A stretch of DNA of 20,335 nt from JAFGQJ01 sp964588525 (GCA_964588525.1 CAZPQC010000070.1:1-20335), one strand, 5' to 3'. Shown: positions 1 to 8,090, numbered from the stretch's first letter. Numbers and translations are program-made. The notes: generated by a model not told the origin, from the letters alone.

Positions 1-163
1 CGGGAAGCACGTACTTGCCCTTGGCCTCAACAACCTCATCGGCTTTGATCGACTGTTCGAGACCGCTGCCGATCGCCTTGATCTTTTCCCCATCCACGTA
101 GACATCCGCGTGGCAGCTTCCCGAGGAAGTTACCACCAGACCGTTCTTTATCAATATGCTCAT
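1..163 (-). CDS. hydA: Dihydropyrimidinase (D-hydantoinase), N-terminal 54 residues, cut by window edge
   Basis: Only the N-terminus is present. It reads MSILIKNGLVVTSSG and continues through a DVYVDGEKI strand, the usual beta-sandwich start of dihydropyrimidinases and hydantoinases in the amidohydrolase superfamily. The metal-binding residues lie beyond the window. Known family role: zinc-dependent hydrolytic opening of 5,6-dihydrouracil or dihydrothymine to N-carbamoyl-beta-amino acids, in the cytosol. The ATG at 161-163 follows AGGAGGAGC with good spacing, which fixes the start. The gene lies 32 nt after preA on the same strand. That order (preT, preA, hydA) supplies steps 1 and 2 of reductive pyrimidine breakdown and supports this name over other amidohydrolases such as allantoinase. 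Confidence 0.82.
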   Translation of the reverse strand, partial: MSILIKNGLVVTSSGSCHADVYVDGEKIKAIGSGLEQSIKADEVVEAKGKYVLP

Positions 164-195
164 CCGTAGCTCCTCCTGTGACTAAGCAATCCTCG

Positions 196-1497
196 TTATC
201 GCTTCAGATCCACCTCTTCGAAGGGCTGGTACTTCAGCTCCTTCTCCAGGCCCGGATCCATAATCGCCGTTTCTTTACGCTGCCAATCTTTGCTCATCTC
301 CTTGAAGGTGATCAGACCGGGCACGGGGCAGACGAAGCTGCAGATCATACAGCTGAGACACTTGTCCTCGATCAGCTTGGGGCGCCTCTTCTCCGCGTCC
401 CACTCCAGCGCCTGTCCGGCTGCGTCGTTGCATACGATGTAGCACTGGCCGCAGCCGACGCAAATTTCGTAGTTGTACTCCGCCCTACCCTGACGCTCCA
501 GATCGAAGTGATCCGTCTCCTGCAGGTTGGGCAGAGCCTTGCCGATAAGATCCGATACCTTGTCGATCCCTTTGGAGGCCATGTAATCCCTTAAGCCCTC
601 GGCCATATCCTCGACGATTCTGTAACCGTAGTGGATGATACCCGTGGTCACCTGTATGGTCGTGGCCCCCACCAGCAGATACTCCAACACATCCACCCAG
701 GTTTCGATGCCGCCGATTGCCGAAAGAGGAAGTCCCAGGTCCTTGCACTTGGCCATGTCGGCTATGAAGTGCAGGGCGATCGGTTTGATCGCCGGACCGG
801 AGTAGCCGCTCTCCGCGCCGACGCCGAAGATGTTGGGCTTGGGCACCCAGTCATCCCGGCCGATCTCCGAGATACCACTGAAGGTGTTTACCGCAGAGAT
901 GGCATCGGCGCCCCCTTTCTTGGCATACAACGCAGGCTCGGTGATGTCTGTTATATTAGGCGTCATTTTGGCCATGACCGGGATCCCTACAACTTTTTTC
1001 ACAGTTTCGGTGAATTTCTCCAGCAGGTGAAAAGCCCGACCCACCTTATGTCCCGAGCCTTCCACGGTCATATGGGGGCAGGAGAAGTTCAACTCCAGCA
1101 TATCGGCACCGTTGTCCTCGGCCGCTTTGGCCAGGTAACCCCATTCCTCGTTAGAAAAACCCATGATGCTCACGATTACAGGATGATCAGGGTAGTTCTT
1201 TTTTAAATATAGGATGTCCACGAGGTTATCTTTGAGGGACCGATCCGTGATCTGCTCCACGTTCTGCAGACCCACCAGCTGCTTGGCCCCGAGGTGGAAG
1301 GGGTTCATGCGCGGAGAAGGATGTATGATCGGGATACGGTCGGCTCCAAGGGTCTTATAGACCACGCCCCCCCAGCCTGTTTCGAAGGCATTGGCTATCA
1401 TCTCCGCGCTGTTGGACACTGGGGATGAGGAAAGCATGAAGGGATTTTTAAATTTGATCCCACAAAAATCAACGGACAGATCTATATTTTCCGCCAT
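196..1497 (-). CDS. preA: NAD-dependent dihydropyrimidine dehydrogenase, catalytic subunit PreA
   Basis: The protein has 433 aa and reduces uracil or thymine to the 5,6-dihydro form with electrons from the PreT subunit; it is cytosolic. The N-terminal part is a dihydroorotate-dehydrogenase-like FMN barrel with NFSCPHM, AKMTPNI and GGIETW motifs, matching E. coli PreA as I recall it. The C-terminus carries two 4Fe-4S clusters: C346, C349, C352, C356 and C380, C383, C386, C390. The frame is open further upstream, but the ATG at 1497 is preferred because AGGAGT sits 7 nt before it. That site lies just after the preT stop, so the two genes are 14 nt apart. Length is close to the family norm (about 411 aa in E. 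coli), with a short extra C-terminal tail. Confidence 0.95.
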   Translation of the reverse strand: MAENIDLSVDFCGIKFKNPFMLSSSPVSNSAEMIANAFETGWGGVVYKTLGADRIPIIHPSPRMNPFHLGAKQLVGLQNVEQITDRSLKDNLVDILYLKKNYPDHPVIVSIMGFSNEEWGYLAKAAEDNGADMLELNFSCPHMTVEGSGHKVGRAFHLLEKFTETVKKVVGIPVMAKMTPNITDITEPALYAKKGGADAISAVNTFSGISEIGRDDWVPKPNIFGVGAESGYSGPAIKPIALHFIADMAKCKDLGLPLSAIGGIETWVDVLEYLLVGATTIQVTTGIIHYGYRIVEDMAEGLRDYMASKGIDKVSDLIGKALPNLQETDHFDLERQGRAEYNYEICVGCGQCYIVCNDAAGQALEWDAEKRRPKLIEDKCLSCMICSFVCPVPGLITFKEMSKDWQRKETAIMDPGLEKELKYQPFEEVDLKR

Positions 1498-1511
1498 AGA
1501 TGTCACTCCTA

Positions 1512-2834
1512 TCAAGCAAAGTTTTTCGCGATGGCCCAAGCGGCAACCTTGCCGTCTTGAACCGCTTCTACGACTAGGGCCGGACCCCGCACGATATCAC
1601 CTCCGGCGAAGATCATCTTTTCGGAAGCCCGCCCGGTTTCAGCATTTGCGACAATAAACCCTTTTTTATCGACCTTCGCAACGGGGGACCAATCGACCGT
1701 TTCGTCCGCTTTGTTTCCGATCGCCTCAACGACGAAATCGACCTCCAGAACCCACTCCGCGCCCTTGATTTCCACAGGCCTTCTTCTACCCGAGCTGTCC
1801 AGTTCCGCTAATTGAGTTCGGACCAGCCTGAGACCGCTTACCCGACCGTTGGAACCAGTCAGATAGTCAGTGGGTTGATTTAGTACGAGAAAGTGAACCC
1901 CTAGACGCAGAGCTTCCAACCGCTCATCTTCCTCGGCAGGCATTTGCGCAAACGAACGCCGGTAGACGAGGTAGACGTTCCGAGCTCCCAGCTTCGTGGC
2001 AGATTCAACACAATCCATAGCAACGGAACCACCGCCAATAACTGCAACTGTCTTTCCATCAATTTGCCTGCTGAGTTCCTCGAACCGCTCCTCCCGCAGG
2101 GCTACTAAAAATTCTGCGGATGTATATACACCTTTGATATCACCTGCATTGGGGACCAGCCTTTGTGTTCCCCATAATCCTGGAGATAGAAAGACGGCTT
2201 TGAATCCTTCCTCGAGCAGCCTTTCCGCACCTAGCCTACCCTCGATTTTCGTGTTGCACTGGAAACTCACTCCAAGATCATAAAGATCTTGAAGCTCATT
2301 CTTAAGGAACTTCTTATCGAATCGATATGCGGGAACCCCGAAGCGGATAATGCCTCCAGGCTCAGATCGCTCTGCAAATACAGTGACCTGGAAACCTTGC
2401 TTGGCTAGCTCAGCAGCACAGCTCAAGCCCGCCGGACCAGAGCCGATCACCGCAATTTTCTCTTTGCGGGGCTTTGGCTTTTTGAAAACCTTGAATCCTG
2501 TCTGCCAGGCGTATTCCACCAGGAATCTCTGTACCTTGCCTATCTCGATCGGTCTGCTGATTCCTGTCGCGCTACACTCTTTCTCGCATAATCTGGACGT
2601 CGGGCAAAGCACACCACAGGCTCCGCCGAGAATGTTGTTCTCCTTGATTGTTCGGATCGCTCCGGTGAAGTTCCGCAGACGCAGCTTGCGTATAAAGGTT
2701 GCCGGATCCGTCTCCGCAGGACAAGCTTTGGAACAGGGAGCATCGTAGCAGAGCAAACAGCGGTCTGCCTCAGCGATCGCCTGGGTTAAGCCAATGCCCT
2801 TCTTCATTTCCTGAAAATTATCAGCGTAGCTCAC
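1512..2834 (-). CDS. preT: NAD-dependent dihydropyrimidine dehydrogenase, flavoprotein subunit PreT
   Basis: The protein has 440 aa and resembles the glutamate synthase small chain (GltD) family. It takes electrons from NAD(P)H through FAD and Fe-S clusters and passes them to PreA. N-terminal cluster ligands are C26, C29, C34, C38 and C73, C77, C83, C87 (RCLLCYDAPCSKAC resembles E. coli PreT). The FAD dinucleotide motif GSGPAG is at 131-136 and the NAD(P) motif GGGSVA at 267-272. The C-terminal FAGGDIVRGP motif is also FAD-related. The start codon is GTG at 2832-2834, placed 8 nt after a perfect AGGAGG. It is the first gene of the preT-preA-hydA operon. A weak promoter candidate upstream (TTGTAC, 17 nt, TACGTT on the minus strand near 2880-2915) is not convincing. 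Confidence 0.95.
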   Translation of the reverse strand: MSYADNFQEMKKGIGLTQAIAEADRCLLCYDAPCSKACPAETDPATFIRKLRLRNFTGAIRTIKENNILGGACGVLCPTSRLCEKECSATGISRPIEIGKVQRFLVEYAWQTGFKVFKKPKPRKEKIAVIGSGPAGLSCAAELAKQGFQVTVFAERSEPGGIIRFGVPAYRFDKKFLKNELQDLYDLGVSFQCNTKIEGRLGAERLLEEGFKAVFLSPGLWGTQRLVPNAGDIKGVYTSAEFLVALREERFEELSRQIDGKTVAVIGGGSVAMDCVESATKLGARNVYLVYRRSFAQMPAEEDERLEALRLGVHFLVLNQPTDYLTGSNGRVSGLRLVRTQLAELDSSGRRRPVEIKGAEWVLEVDFVVEAIGNKADETVDWSPVAKVDKKGFIVANAETGRASEKMIFAGGDIVRGPALVVEAVQDGKVAAWAIAKNFA

Positions 2835-3175
2835 AGATACAACCTCCTAATGTAAGTACAAAATAACTTTTCCTATAACGTACGGATTAGCGGGTTTTTG
2901 TACAATATTCCTCTGGTTGGTCCCCAACAGATTGAACAACCACGATGAAAAACCCTACAAGCAGGAAGCCTGTCAGTTCAGCTGCGATTATACTTGCTAC
3001 AGGGGCGAATTGTAAAGGCAGCTGACACTTTCGAGGGTTTCTTCCTGACCGCTTGATCCGTGGGGCGCAAACCGAAAATGTGCGCCGCGGCTGAGATGGT
3101 ACTCGGAATGGCAAAGTCCCGGGCAGCATGATATAAAGAGTCAAGAGCAAAACCCATTGAAGGAGGAACCATAGA
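2835..3175. promoter_or_regulatory. Divergent intergenic region preT / deaminase, with foldable leader on the plus strand
   Basis: No gene is convincing in these 341 nt. On the plus strand several pairing elements precede the amidohydrolase. An outer stem pairs AAACCCT (2950-2956) with AGGGTTT (3034-3040). Inside it are a CAGG/CCTG hairpin (2962-2972) and GTCAG (2972-2976) with CTGAC (3022-3026). A separate 6-bp hairpin pairs GGCGCA (3064-3069) with TGCGCC (3081-3086) around an 11-nt loop. A possible -10 (TATAAA, 3132-3137) with a poor -35 (TGGCAA, 3109-3114) would start transcription after the hairpins. If that is the true promoter, the fold is not part of the mRNA. A ribosome site, GGAGG, precedes the ATG at 3176. 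No known riboswitch class matches. Confidence 0.4.
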
Positions 3176-4384
3176 ATGAAATTCGATCTGTTGATAAAGA
3201 ATGCCAAGACCCGTTTTGCGAAGGAGAGTCTTCGCGATATCGGCATCAAGGACGGCCGGATCTCAATAATCGGGGGAAAATTGAAGGAAGAGGCAGAAGT
3301 GGTGATCGACGCTTCCGGAAAATTGGTAACCGAATCTTTCGTCAACGGCCACTTGCACCTCTGCAAGGTGTACACCCTGAACATGGTACCCCAGGAAGCC
3401 CTCACTTCCTACCAGGGGGAGGCCATGGGAAAAGCCATGAGCGCCATAGAGCTGGCCTCGAAGGTGAAGGAGCAATACGACGAGAAGTGGATCATCGAAA
3501 ACGTGCGCAGAGCTGTCCGTCTGGCTGTGAAGTACGGTAACACCCACATCCGTGCCTTCGCTGACACAGACACCAAGGCCAAGCTTGAGGGAGTAAAAGC
3601 TCTCATCAAAGCGCGGGAGGAGTTTAAGCACGCCGTGGAGATCAAAGTGGTTGCTTTCCCCCAGGACGGGGTTGTTCGTGATCCCGGGGCAGAAGACTAC
3701 ATACGCGAAGCTTTGGAGATCGGCGCCGACGTGGTCGGAGGGATTCCCTGGATCGAGTACACCGATGAGGATGCGAAAAAGCACATCAAGTTGATGTTCG
3801 ACCTGGCCAAGCAATACGATAAAGACGTCTCCATGCTCATCGATGACGCCGGAGATCCCGGTTTACGTACCCTGGAGATGCTGGCTGTAACAACCATAGC
3901 GCAAGGCTGGGAGGGAAGGGTCACGGCTCAACACGCACGGGCGATGCACCTGTACCCCGAGCCTTATTTCCGCAAGGTCCTTGCTCTACTCAAACGGGCC
4001 CGTATCGGAGTGGTCAGCGATCCCCATACCGGCCCCCTGCACGCCCGGGTACGAGACCTGTACGACGAAGGGGTCGCTGTTGCTTTGGGACAGGATGATA
4101 TCTGGGACGCCTACTACCCTTACGGTCGCAACAATATGCTCGAGGTGGCCTTTCTTGCCTCCCACCTGCTGTGGATGACCACGTTTGCTGATATGGAGAT
4201 CCTCTACGATTTGATCACCACCAACGCCGCTCGGGCTCTCTCTATCCCTGAGTTCGGAATAAAAGAAGGAAACAAAGCAAACCTGGTTATATTAAATGCT
4301 GAGAGCATCGCCGAGGCCTTGACCGACCACGATCCGCCCCTCCACGTGATTAAGGACGGTAAGGAGGTTACGCTCAGGGATTGA
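3176..4384 (+). CDS. Cytosine-deaminase-family amidohydrolase (CodA/AtzC-like) with altered metal-site loop
   Basis: The protein has 402 aa, compared with 427 in E. coli CodA. Family features seen: HLH at 59-61 (first metal ligands), FPQDG at 161-165 (CodA substrate glutamine), VTAQH with H253 (metal ligand), and GQDDIWD around D307-D308 (catalytic Asp), followed by the YP.GRNNML segment. In CodA the segment HCDE provides a metal His and the catalytic Glu. Here the matching segment reads MLIDD, so by eye L221 replaces the His and D224 replaces the Glu. The fold assignment is secure but cytosine as substrate is not; a related cyclic ureide or aminopyrimidine is possible. It is transcribed divergently from preT and lies beside a nucleoside importer, which fits a base deaminase role. 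ATG follows GGAGGAACC. Confidence 0.8.
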   Translation: MKFDLLIKNAKTRFAKESLRDIGIKDGRISIIGGKLKEEAEVVIDASGKLVTESFVNGHLHLCKVYTLNMVPQEALTSYQGEAMGKAMSAIELASKVKEQYDEKWIIENVRRAVRLAVKYGNTHIRAFADTDTKAKLEGVKALIKAREEFKHAVEIKVVAFPQDGVVRDPGAEDYIREALEIGADVVGGIPWIEYTDEDAKKHIKLMFDLAKQYDKDVSMLIDDAGDPGLRTLEMLAVTTIAQGWEGRVTAQHARAMHLYPEPYFRKVLALLKRARIGVVSDPHTGPLHARVRDLYDEGVAVALGQDDIWDAYYPYGRNNMLEVAFLASHLLWMTTFADMEILYDLITTNAARALSIPEFGIKEGNKANLVILNAESIAEALTDHDPPLHVIKDGKEVTLRD

Positions 4385-4424
4385 ATATCGAGCCGCCTCC
4401 CCGGCGCCCGAAAAATACGAACGA

Positions 4425-5375
4425 CTATCCCCCCTTTTCCTCCCGGCGGTATGGCTTAAGCAGGCTGGCCGGAACAGTGGCCCGCCGGGACACGCCCACC
4501 AGCACAACGATGGTCATCAGGTAGGGGATCATCAGGAAGATGTGGAAGGGCACCTTGAAGCCCAACCCCTGCAGCCGCAGCTGCAACCCATCGAGGAACC
4601 CGAAGATTATGGCTCCCAACACCCCTTTGAGCGGGTCCCAGTTGCCGAAAATCACCATAGCGATGCTTACCCAGCCTCTGCCGCCCACGACTTCTATGAG
4701 GAACATGTTCTGATGGGCCAGGGTGAGGAAAGAGCCGCCGATCCCCATCAACGCACCCCCGGCCACCAGGCAGAGAGTGCGGGTCCGGTAAACGTTTACC
4801 CCGACAGTGTCTGCGGCAAATGGATTCTCGCCCACGGTGCGGATCTTCAAGCCCGCCTGTGTCTTATACAGCAGCAACGAGAGCACCGGTACCAGCAGCC
4901 AGGCCACATAGGTGAGGAGATACTGGTTGAACAGGCCGGGACCAATGAGGGGGATCTTCGACAACAGAGGTATGGCCACCTTGGGGAATGGATCCACCGT
5001 GGGCGGCACCAGGGGAGATCCGAAATGGAGGCGGTAGACGAACATGGCCAGTCCCGTGGAGAACAAAGTGATGCCCAGACCCGAAACGTGCTGGCTCAAG
5101 CCCAGGTAGACCGCCAGAAAGGCCATCAATAGTGCCAGAGCCATACCCACAAGGGCTGCGGCCAGGACTCCCAGCCACAGGAATCCGGAGGACAGGGTGA
5201 CAAGAAACCCGGTCATGGCCCCCATAAGCATGATCCCTTCGATCCCGAGATTCAACACGCCGGCGCGCTCGCTGAGTATTTCGCCCAAGGTGGCAAACAT
5301 GATGGGAGTTGCCATCCGCATGGTGGCCCCGATCAGCCCGGCGAAGAAGGACACGTTGAATATTTCCCGAATCAA
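4425..5375 (-). CDS. Nucleoside ABC transporter permease, second (YufQ/NupQ-like)
   Basis: The protein has 316 aa and is strongly hydrophobic, with roughly eight to ten membrane segments. The motif ERAGVLNLGIEG at 36-47 is the signature of permeases in BMP-type and sugar-type importers, and a GxGWVSIAMV segment occurs near residue 235. It would pair with the permease encoded upstream to form the channel in the cytoplasmic membrane. The start is TTG at 5373-5375, overlapping the upstream TGA (TTGA overlap), with GGAGG 9 nt before it. It is the last gene of the importer operon and ends 40 nt from the convergent amidohydrolase. I see no clear terminator in that gap. Confidence 0.9.
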   Translation of the reverse strand: MIREIFNVSFFAGLIGATMRMATPIMFATLGEILSERAGVLNLGIEGIMLMGAMTGFLVTLSSGFLWLGVLAAALVGMALALLMAFLAVYLGLSQHVSGLGITLFSTGLAMFVYRLHFGSPLVPPTVDPFPKVAIPLLSKIPLIGPGLFNQYLLTYVAWLLVPVLSLLLYKTQAGLKIRTVGENPFAADTVGVNVYRTRTLCLVAGGALMGIGGSFLTLAHQNMFLIEVVGGRGWVSIAMVIFGNWDPLKGVLGAIIFGFLDGLQLRLQGLGFKVPFHIFLMIPYLMTIVVLVGVSRRATVPASLLKPYRREEKGG

Positions 5376-6466
5376 TTGCGCGAGCCTCCGGCCCTCATGC
5401 GCGGGCGAACGCGCAAGACCCTGATTCGATATTCCGTCAGGAGCAGAAAGACGAGCATCACCATCAAGGCCATACCCTGGATCACCTCGGCGATGTAGGT
5501 GGGTACCCCGGTCATCCGGCTCATGGTCTGGGCGCCCACGATGATCACGCTGAAGAACAGAGCCGAAAGGAGGACTCCCACAGGATGGAGATTGCCGAGC
5601 ATGGCGATCACGATCCCGGAATAGCCGTACCCGGGGGAAATGTCCATGATCAGCCTGTACTGCAGAGCGCAGAGCTCTCCGACACCGGCCAGACCGGCAA
5701 GACCTCCGGAAAGAACGGCGGTCTGCAAGGTTACGACGGTCGTGTTGATCCCACCGAAGTGAGCCGAGCGGATATTGGCCCCGACTGCCTTAGACCGGTA
5801 ACCGAACACTGTCTTGGTGTTGAGGAACCAGATGAGGAAAACCGCGGCCAGCCCCATGAGGAATCCTATGTGAAAGCGGGATCGAGGAAGGAGAAGGGGG
5901 TACTTGGCCGCCTGCAGTATCTCCGAAGACCGGGGCCAGCTCGAGCCGGGCTGCTGCAGGGGACCGAAGAGCAGGGCGCCCATGATATGGACCATCACGT
6001 AGTTTAACAGCAGCGTCGAAACAACATCGTCCACCTTGAGCTTGGTCTTGAACAGAGCCGGGATCGAGGCCCAGAACCCCCCGGCAAAAAAACCGGCGGC
6101 AATGACCATCGGCAGCAGTAAAAACGAAGGGATCCAGGTCCCGTAGATCCCGATCCAGGTTGCCACCAGGGCTCCGGCTAACAGCTGCCCCTCCGCCCCG
6201 ATGTTCCAGAACTTGGCCCGGAAGGCCAAAGCAACGGCCAGCCCGGTGAAGATCAGCGGGCTGGCCTTCACAAAGGTCTCCAGAAGATTGAAGCGGGTGC
6301 CCAGGGCGCCGTAGAACAGGAAATAGTACGATTTCCACAAGGCTCCTCCGGCAGCCAGAATGGGAATGGCGGACAGGATCAAGGTTACCACGATTGCGGC
6401 TATCGGGATGACGATCCGGGCCCAGCCCGGCAGGGGCTCCCGTTTGACGATCATCAACCGGATCAT
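5372..6466 (-). CDS. Nucleoside ABC transporter permease, first (YufP/NupP-like)
   Basis: The protein has 364 aa with many hydrophobic segments. The conserved FWNIGAEGQ motif at 86-94 is typical of the first permease in BMP-family nucleoside importers; a cytoplasmic N-terminus of about 18 residues precedes the first membrane segment. The ATG at 6464-6466 overlaps the stop of the ATPase gene (ATGA), implying translational coupling. It likely forms a heterodimeric channel with the next permease. An in-frame ATG four codons later (MIVKRE) is an alternative start that would not change the interpretation. Confidence 0.9.
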   Translation of the reverse strand: MIRLMIVKREPLPGWARIVIPIAAIVVTLILSAIPILAAGGALWKSYYFLFYGALGTRFNLLETFVKASPLIFTGLAVALAFRAKFWNIGAEGQLLAGALVATWIGIYGTWIPSFLLLPMVIAAGFFAGGFWASIPALFKTKLKVDDVVSTLLLNYVMVHIMGALLFGPLQQPGSSWPRSSEILQAAKYPLLLPRSRFHIGFLMGLAAVFLIWFLNTKTVFGYRSKAVGANIRSAHFGGINTTVVTLQTAVLSGGLAGLAGVGELCALQYRLIMDISPGYGYSGIVIAMLGNLHPVGVLLSALFFSVIIVGAQTMSRMTGVPTYIAEVIQGMALMVMLVFLLLTEYRIRVLRVRPRMRAGGSRN

Positions 6467-7986
6467 TTATGCATCCCGGTCATCCAGAGGCCGATCTGCT
6501 CCCGGCCGGCCTCTTCTAACGGCACTTCTCCCATGATTCGCCCCTCGTACAGTACTATGATGCGGTCGCTGAGGGCAAAGATCTCGTCCAGGTCTTCGGA
6601 AATCATCAGCACGCCCGCCCTCCGCGCTTTTTCCTCCAGCAGCCTCCGATGGATGTACTCCATGGCACCCACATCCAGGCCCCGGGTGGGCTGAGCTGCG
6701 ATCACCAGCTTCGGCCTGCCGTCCAGCTCCCGGGCCAGGATCACCTTCTGCAGATTACCCCCGGAAAGGCTCTTAACCGCTGCATCCCGGCTGGAGGTGA
6801 GGATGCGGTATCCTTCGATGAGCCGATCGCTGAACTGGTGTATCTGCCGGAAGTTCAGAATTCCCCTCGTCTGGAAAGCCTCGCTGCCATGACGCTCGAG
6901 AATCAGGTTCTCCTCTACCGAGAGATCCGTCATCAGCCCGGTTTCGATCCTGTCCTCCGGAATCCTGGCCAGGCCAAGCCGGATCGCCGAAAGGGGATCT
7001 CCCCACGGAAGAGGCTCCCCGCTGACTTTGAGGTTCCCCTCTAGCGGAACCCGCAGCCCGAAGAGCACCTCGGAGAGCTCCCGCTGGCCGTTTCCTGATA
7101 CACCGGCCAGGCCCACGATCTCCCCCTCCCGCACCACCAGGTTCAAGCCTTTCAGCGCTTCCAGTCCCTTGTCGTGCAGGACGGTGAGATTCTCAATCTC
7201 GAGAACCGGCTCGCCGGGGGGGACCTTCTTCCTCTCGATCCTTTCCAGGAGGTCACGACCCACCATGAAGTTCACCAGCTCTCGAGTATTCGTCTGTTCT
7301 TTCTTACGCTCTGCCACCACCCTTCCGCCCCGTAGAACCACGATGCGGTCGGAGATGGCCATCACCTCCTTCAGTTTATGGGAAATGAACACTACCGAGC
7401 GATCTTCCCCCACAAGTATTCGCAGGGTCTGGAACAGCTCTTCGATTTCGGCGGGAGCCAGAACGGCGGTGGGCTCATCCATAATCAGGATGTCCACTCC
7501 CCGGTAAAGGGCTTTCAGGATCTCCACCTTTTGCTGCTCTCCCACCGAAAGGGTCCACACCCTGGCCTCCGGATCGACGTGTAATCCGAAACGCTTTTGG
7601 AGCTCGAGGAGCCTCTCCTTGGACGACTTCAGGTCGAGAAAAAAGCCCTTTCTCGATTCCGTGGCGATGATGACATTTTCCAGCACCGTCTGGGCGGGCA
7701 CCAGGGTAAAGTGCTGGTGGATCATCCCGATCCCACGGGAAATGGCGTCCCGAGGCGAAGAGAGGTTGACCTCCTCGCCCTTGATGAAGATTTCTCCCGA
7801 ATCGGCGGTGTAGTAGCCGAAGAGGATGTTCATCAGGGTGGTCTTGCCGGCTCCGTTCTCACCCAGCAGAGCGCAGATCTCTCCTCGATAGATTCGAAAA
7901 TCGATCTGCTGGTTTGCGATTACATCGAGGAAACGCTTCTCGATGGAGCGCATTTCCGCTACTGGTCTTGGTACGTCGTCTGACAA
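6463..7986 (-). CDS. Nucleoside ABC transporter ATP-binding protein, double-domain (YufO/NupO-like)
   Basis: The protein has 507 aa with two fused ATPase domains, as usual for BMP-type importers. Domain 1 has Walker A GENGAGKT at 42-49, signature LSVGEQQ at 146-152 and Walker B ILIMDEPT at 166-173. Domain 2 has a degenerate P-loop (GVSGNGQ, no Lys-Ser/Thr pair), signature LSGGNLQ and a Walker B-like segment reading LVIAAQPTRG, in which the usual acidic residues are replaced. Domain 2 is therefore probably weak or non-hydrolytic, as is common in this family. The start is TTG at 7984-7986, preceded at 7 nt by GAGG; an ATG 11 codons later lacks a good site. It powers nucleoside uptake at the inner face of the membrane. 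Confidence 0.93.
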   Translation of the reverse strand: MSDDVPRPVAEMRSIEKRFLDVIANQQIDFRIYRGEICALLGENGAGKTTLMNILFGYYTADSGEIFIKGEEVNLSSPRDAISRGIGMIHQHFTLVPAQTVLENVIIATESRKGFFLDLKSSKERLLELQKRFGLHVDPEARVWTLSVGEQQKVEILKALYRGVDILIMDEPTAVLAPAEIEELFQTLRILVGEDRSVVFISHKLKEVMAISDRIVVLRGGRVVAERKKEQTNTRELVNFMVGRDLLERIERKKVPPGEPVLEIENLTVLHDKGLEALKGLNLVVREGEIVGLAGVSGNGQRELSEVLFGLRVPLEGNLKVSGEPLPWGDPLSAIRLGLARIPEDRIETGLMTDLSVEENLILERHGSEAFQTRGILNFRQIHQFSDRLIEGYRILTSSRDAAVKSLSGGNLQKVILARELDGRPKLVIAAQPTRGLDVGAMEYIHRRLLEEKARRAGVLMISEDLDEIFALSDRIIVLYEGRIMGEVPLEEAGREQIGLWMTGMHK

Positions 7987-8011
7987 AGATCTACCTCGGC
8001 TCTCCTAACGG

Positions 8012-8027
8012 CTCGAATACTCGAATA
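8012..8027. repeat. Tandem 8-bp direct repeat upstream of the ATPase gene
   Basis: CTCGAATA occurs twice head to tail (8012-8019 and 8020-8027), between the terminator hairpin and the TTG start of the ATPase. It may be a chance duplication, a regulator site, or part of the mRNA leader. The region is AT-rich compared with its flanks. Confidence 0.5.
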
Positions 8028-8040
8028 ATAGAAAGAAAAG

Positions 8041-8076
8041 CGAAAAAGACCGGTAGATGCCAGCTCTACCGGTCTT
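8041..8076 (-). terminator. Rho-independent terminator or attenuator between binding protein and ATPase
   Basis: A perfect 12-bp stem pairs AAGACCGGTAGA (8046-8057) with TCTACCGGTCTT (8065-8076) around a 7-nt loop. On the minus strand it is followed directly by TTTTTCG and more T-rich sequence. It lies 14 nt after the stop codon of the binding-protein gene. Because the ATPase and permease genes continue on the same strand with no strong promoter seen in the remaining 55 nt, it probably acts as a partial terminator. That would give more binding protein than channel and ATPase, an expression ratio common in ABC importers. Confidence 0.85.
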
Positions 8077-8090
8077 GCCGTACTCGTGGC

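Noticed and set aside
1040..1095. Apparent lack in PreA of the active-site Cys of mammalian dihydropyrimidine dehydrogenase (GLACGQ there, GHKVGR here)
   Set aside because: As I recall, E. coli PreA also has Val at this position (SDVGQ), so this appears normal for bacterial PreA rather than a lesion.
2945..3025. A 26-codon frame (plus strand) containing AAIILATGANCKG, reminiscent of MocA/MobA nucleotidyltransferase starts (IILAAGxSxRMG)
   Set aside because: It is short, has no ribosome site, the following frames are broken, and the resemblance is a few residues. A decayed remnant cannot be excluded but is not supported.
3089..3097. GGCTGAGAT, the core string of thiamine pyrophosphate riboswitches
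   Set aside because: The rest of the THI box (the GAACCTGAT-like and TAATGCCAGCG-like elements) is not found downstream, and the neighbouring gene is not thiamine-related.
2887..3405. A 172-codon minus-strand frame across the preT/deaminase intergenic region with hydrophobic stretches
   Set aside because: More than half lies opposite the deaminase gene, no ribosome site is seen, and the composition looks random; the hydrophobic part is antisense sequence.
8012..8027. Tandem CTCGAATA repeat as a CRISPR or mobile-element trace
   Set aside because: There are only two 8-bp copies with no spacers, no flanking inverted repeats and no transposase nearby. No insertion sequence, tRNA, rRNA or CRISPR array was seen in the window.
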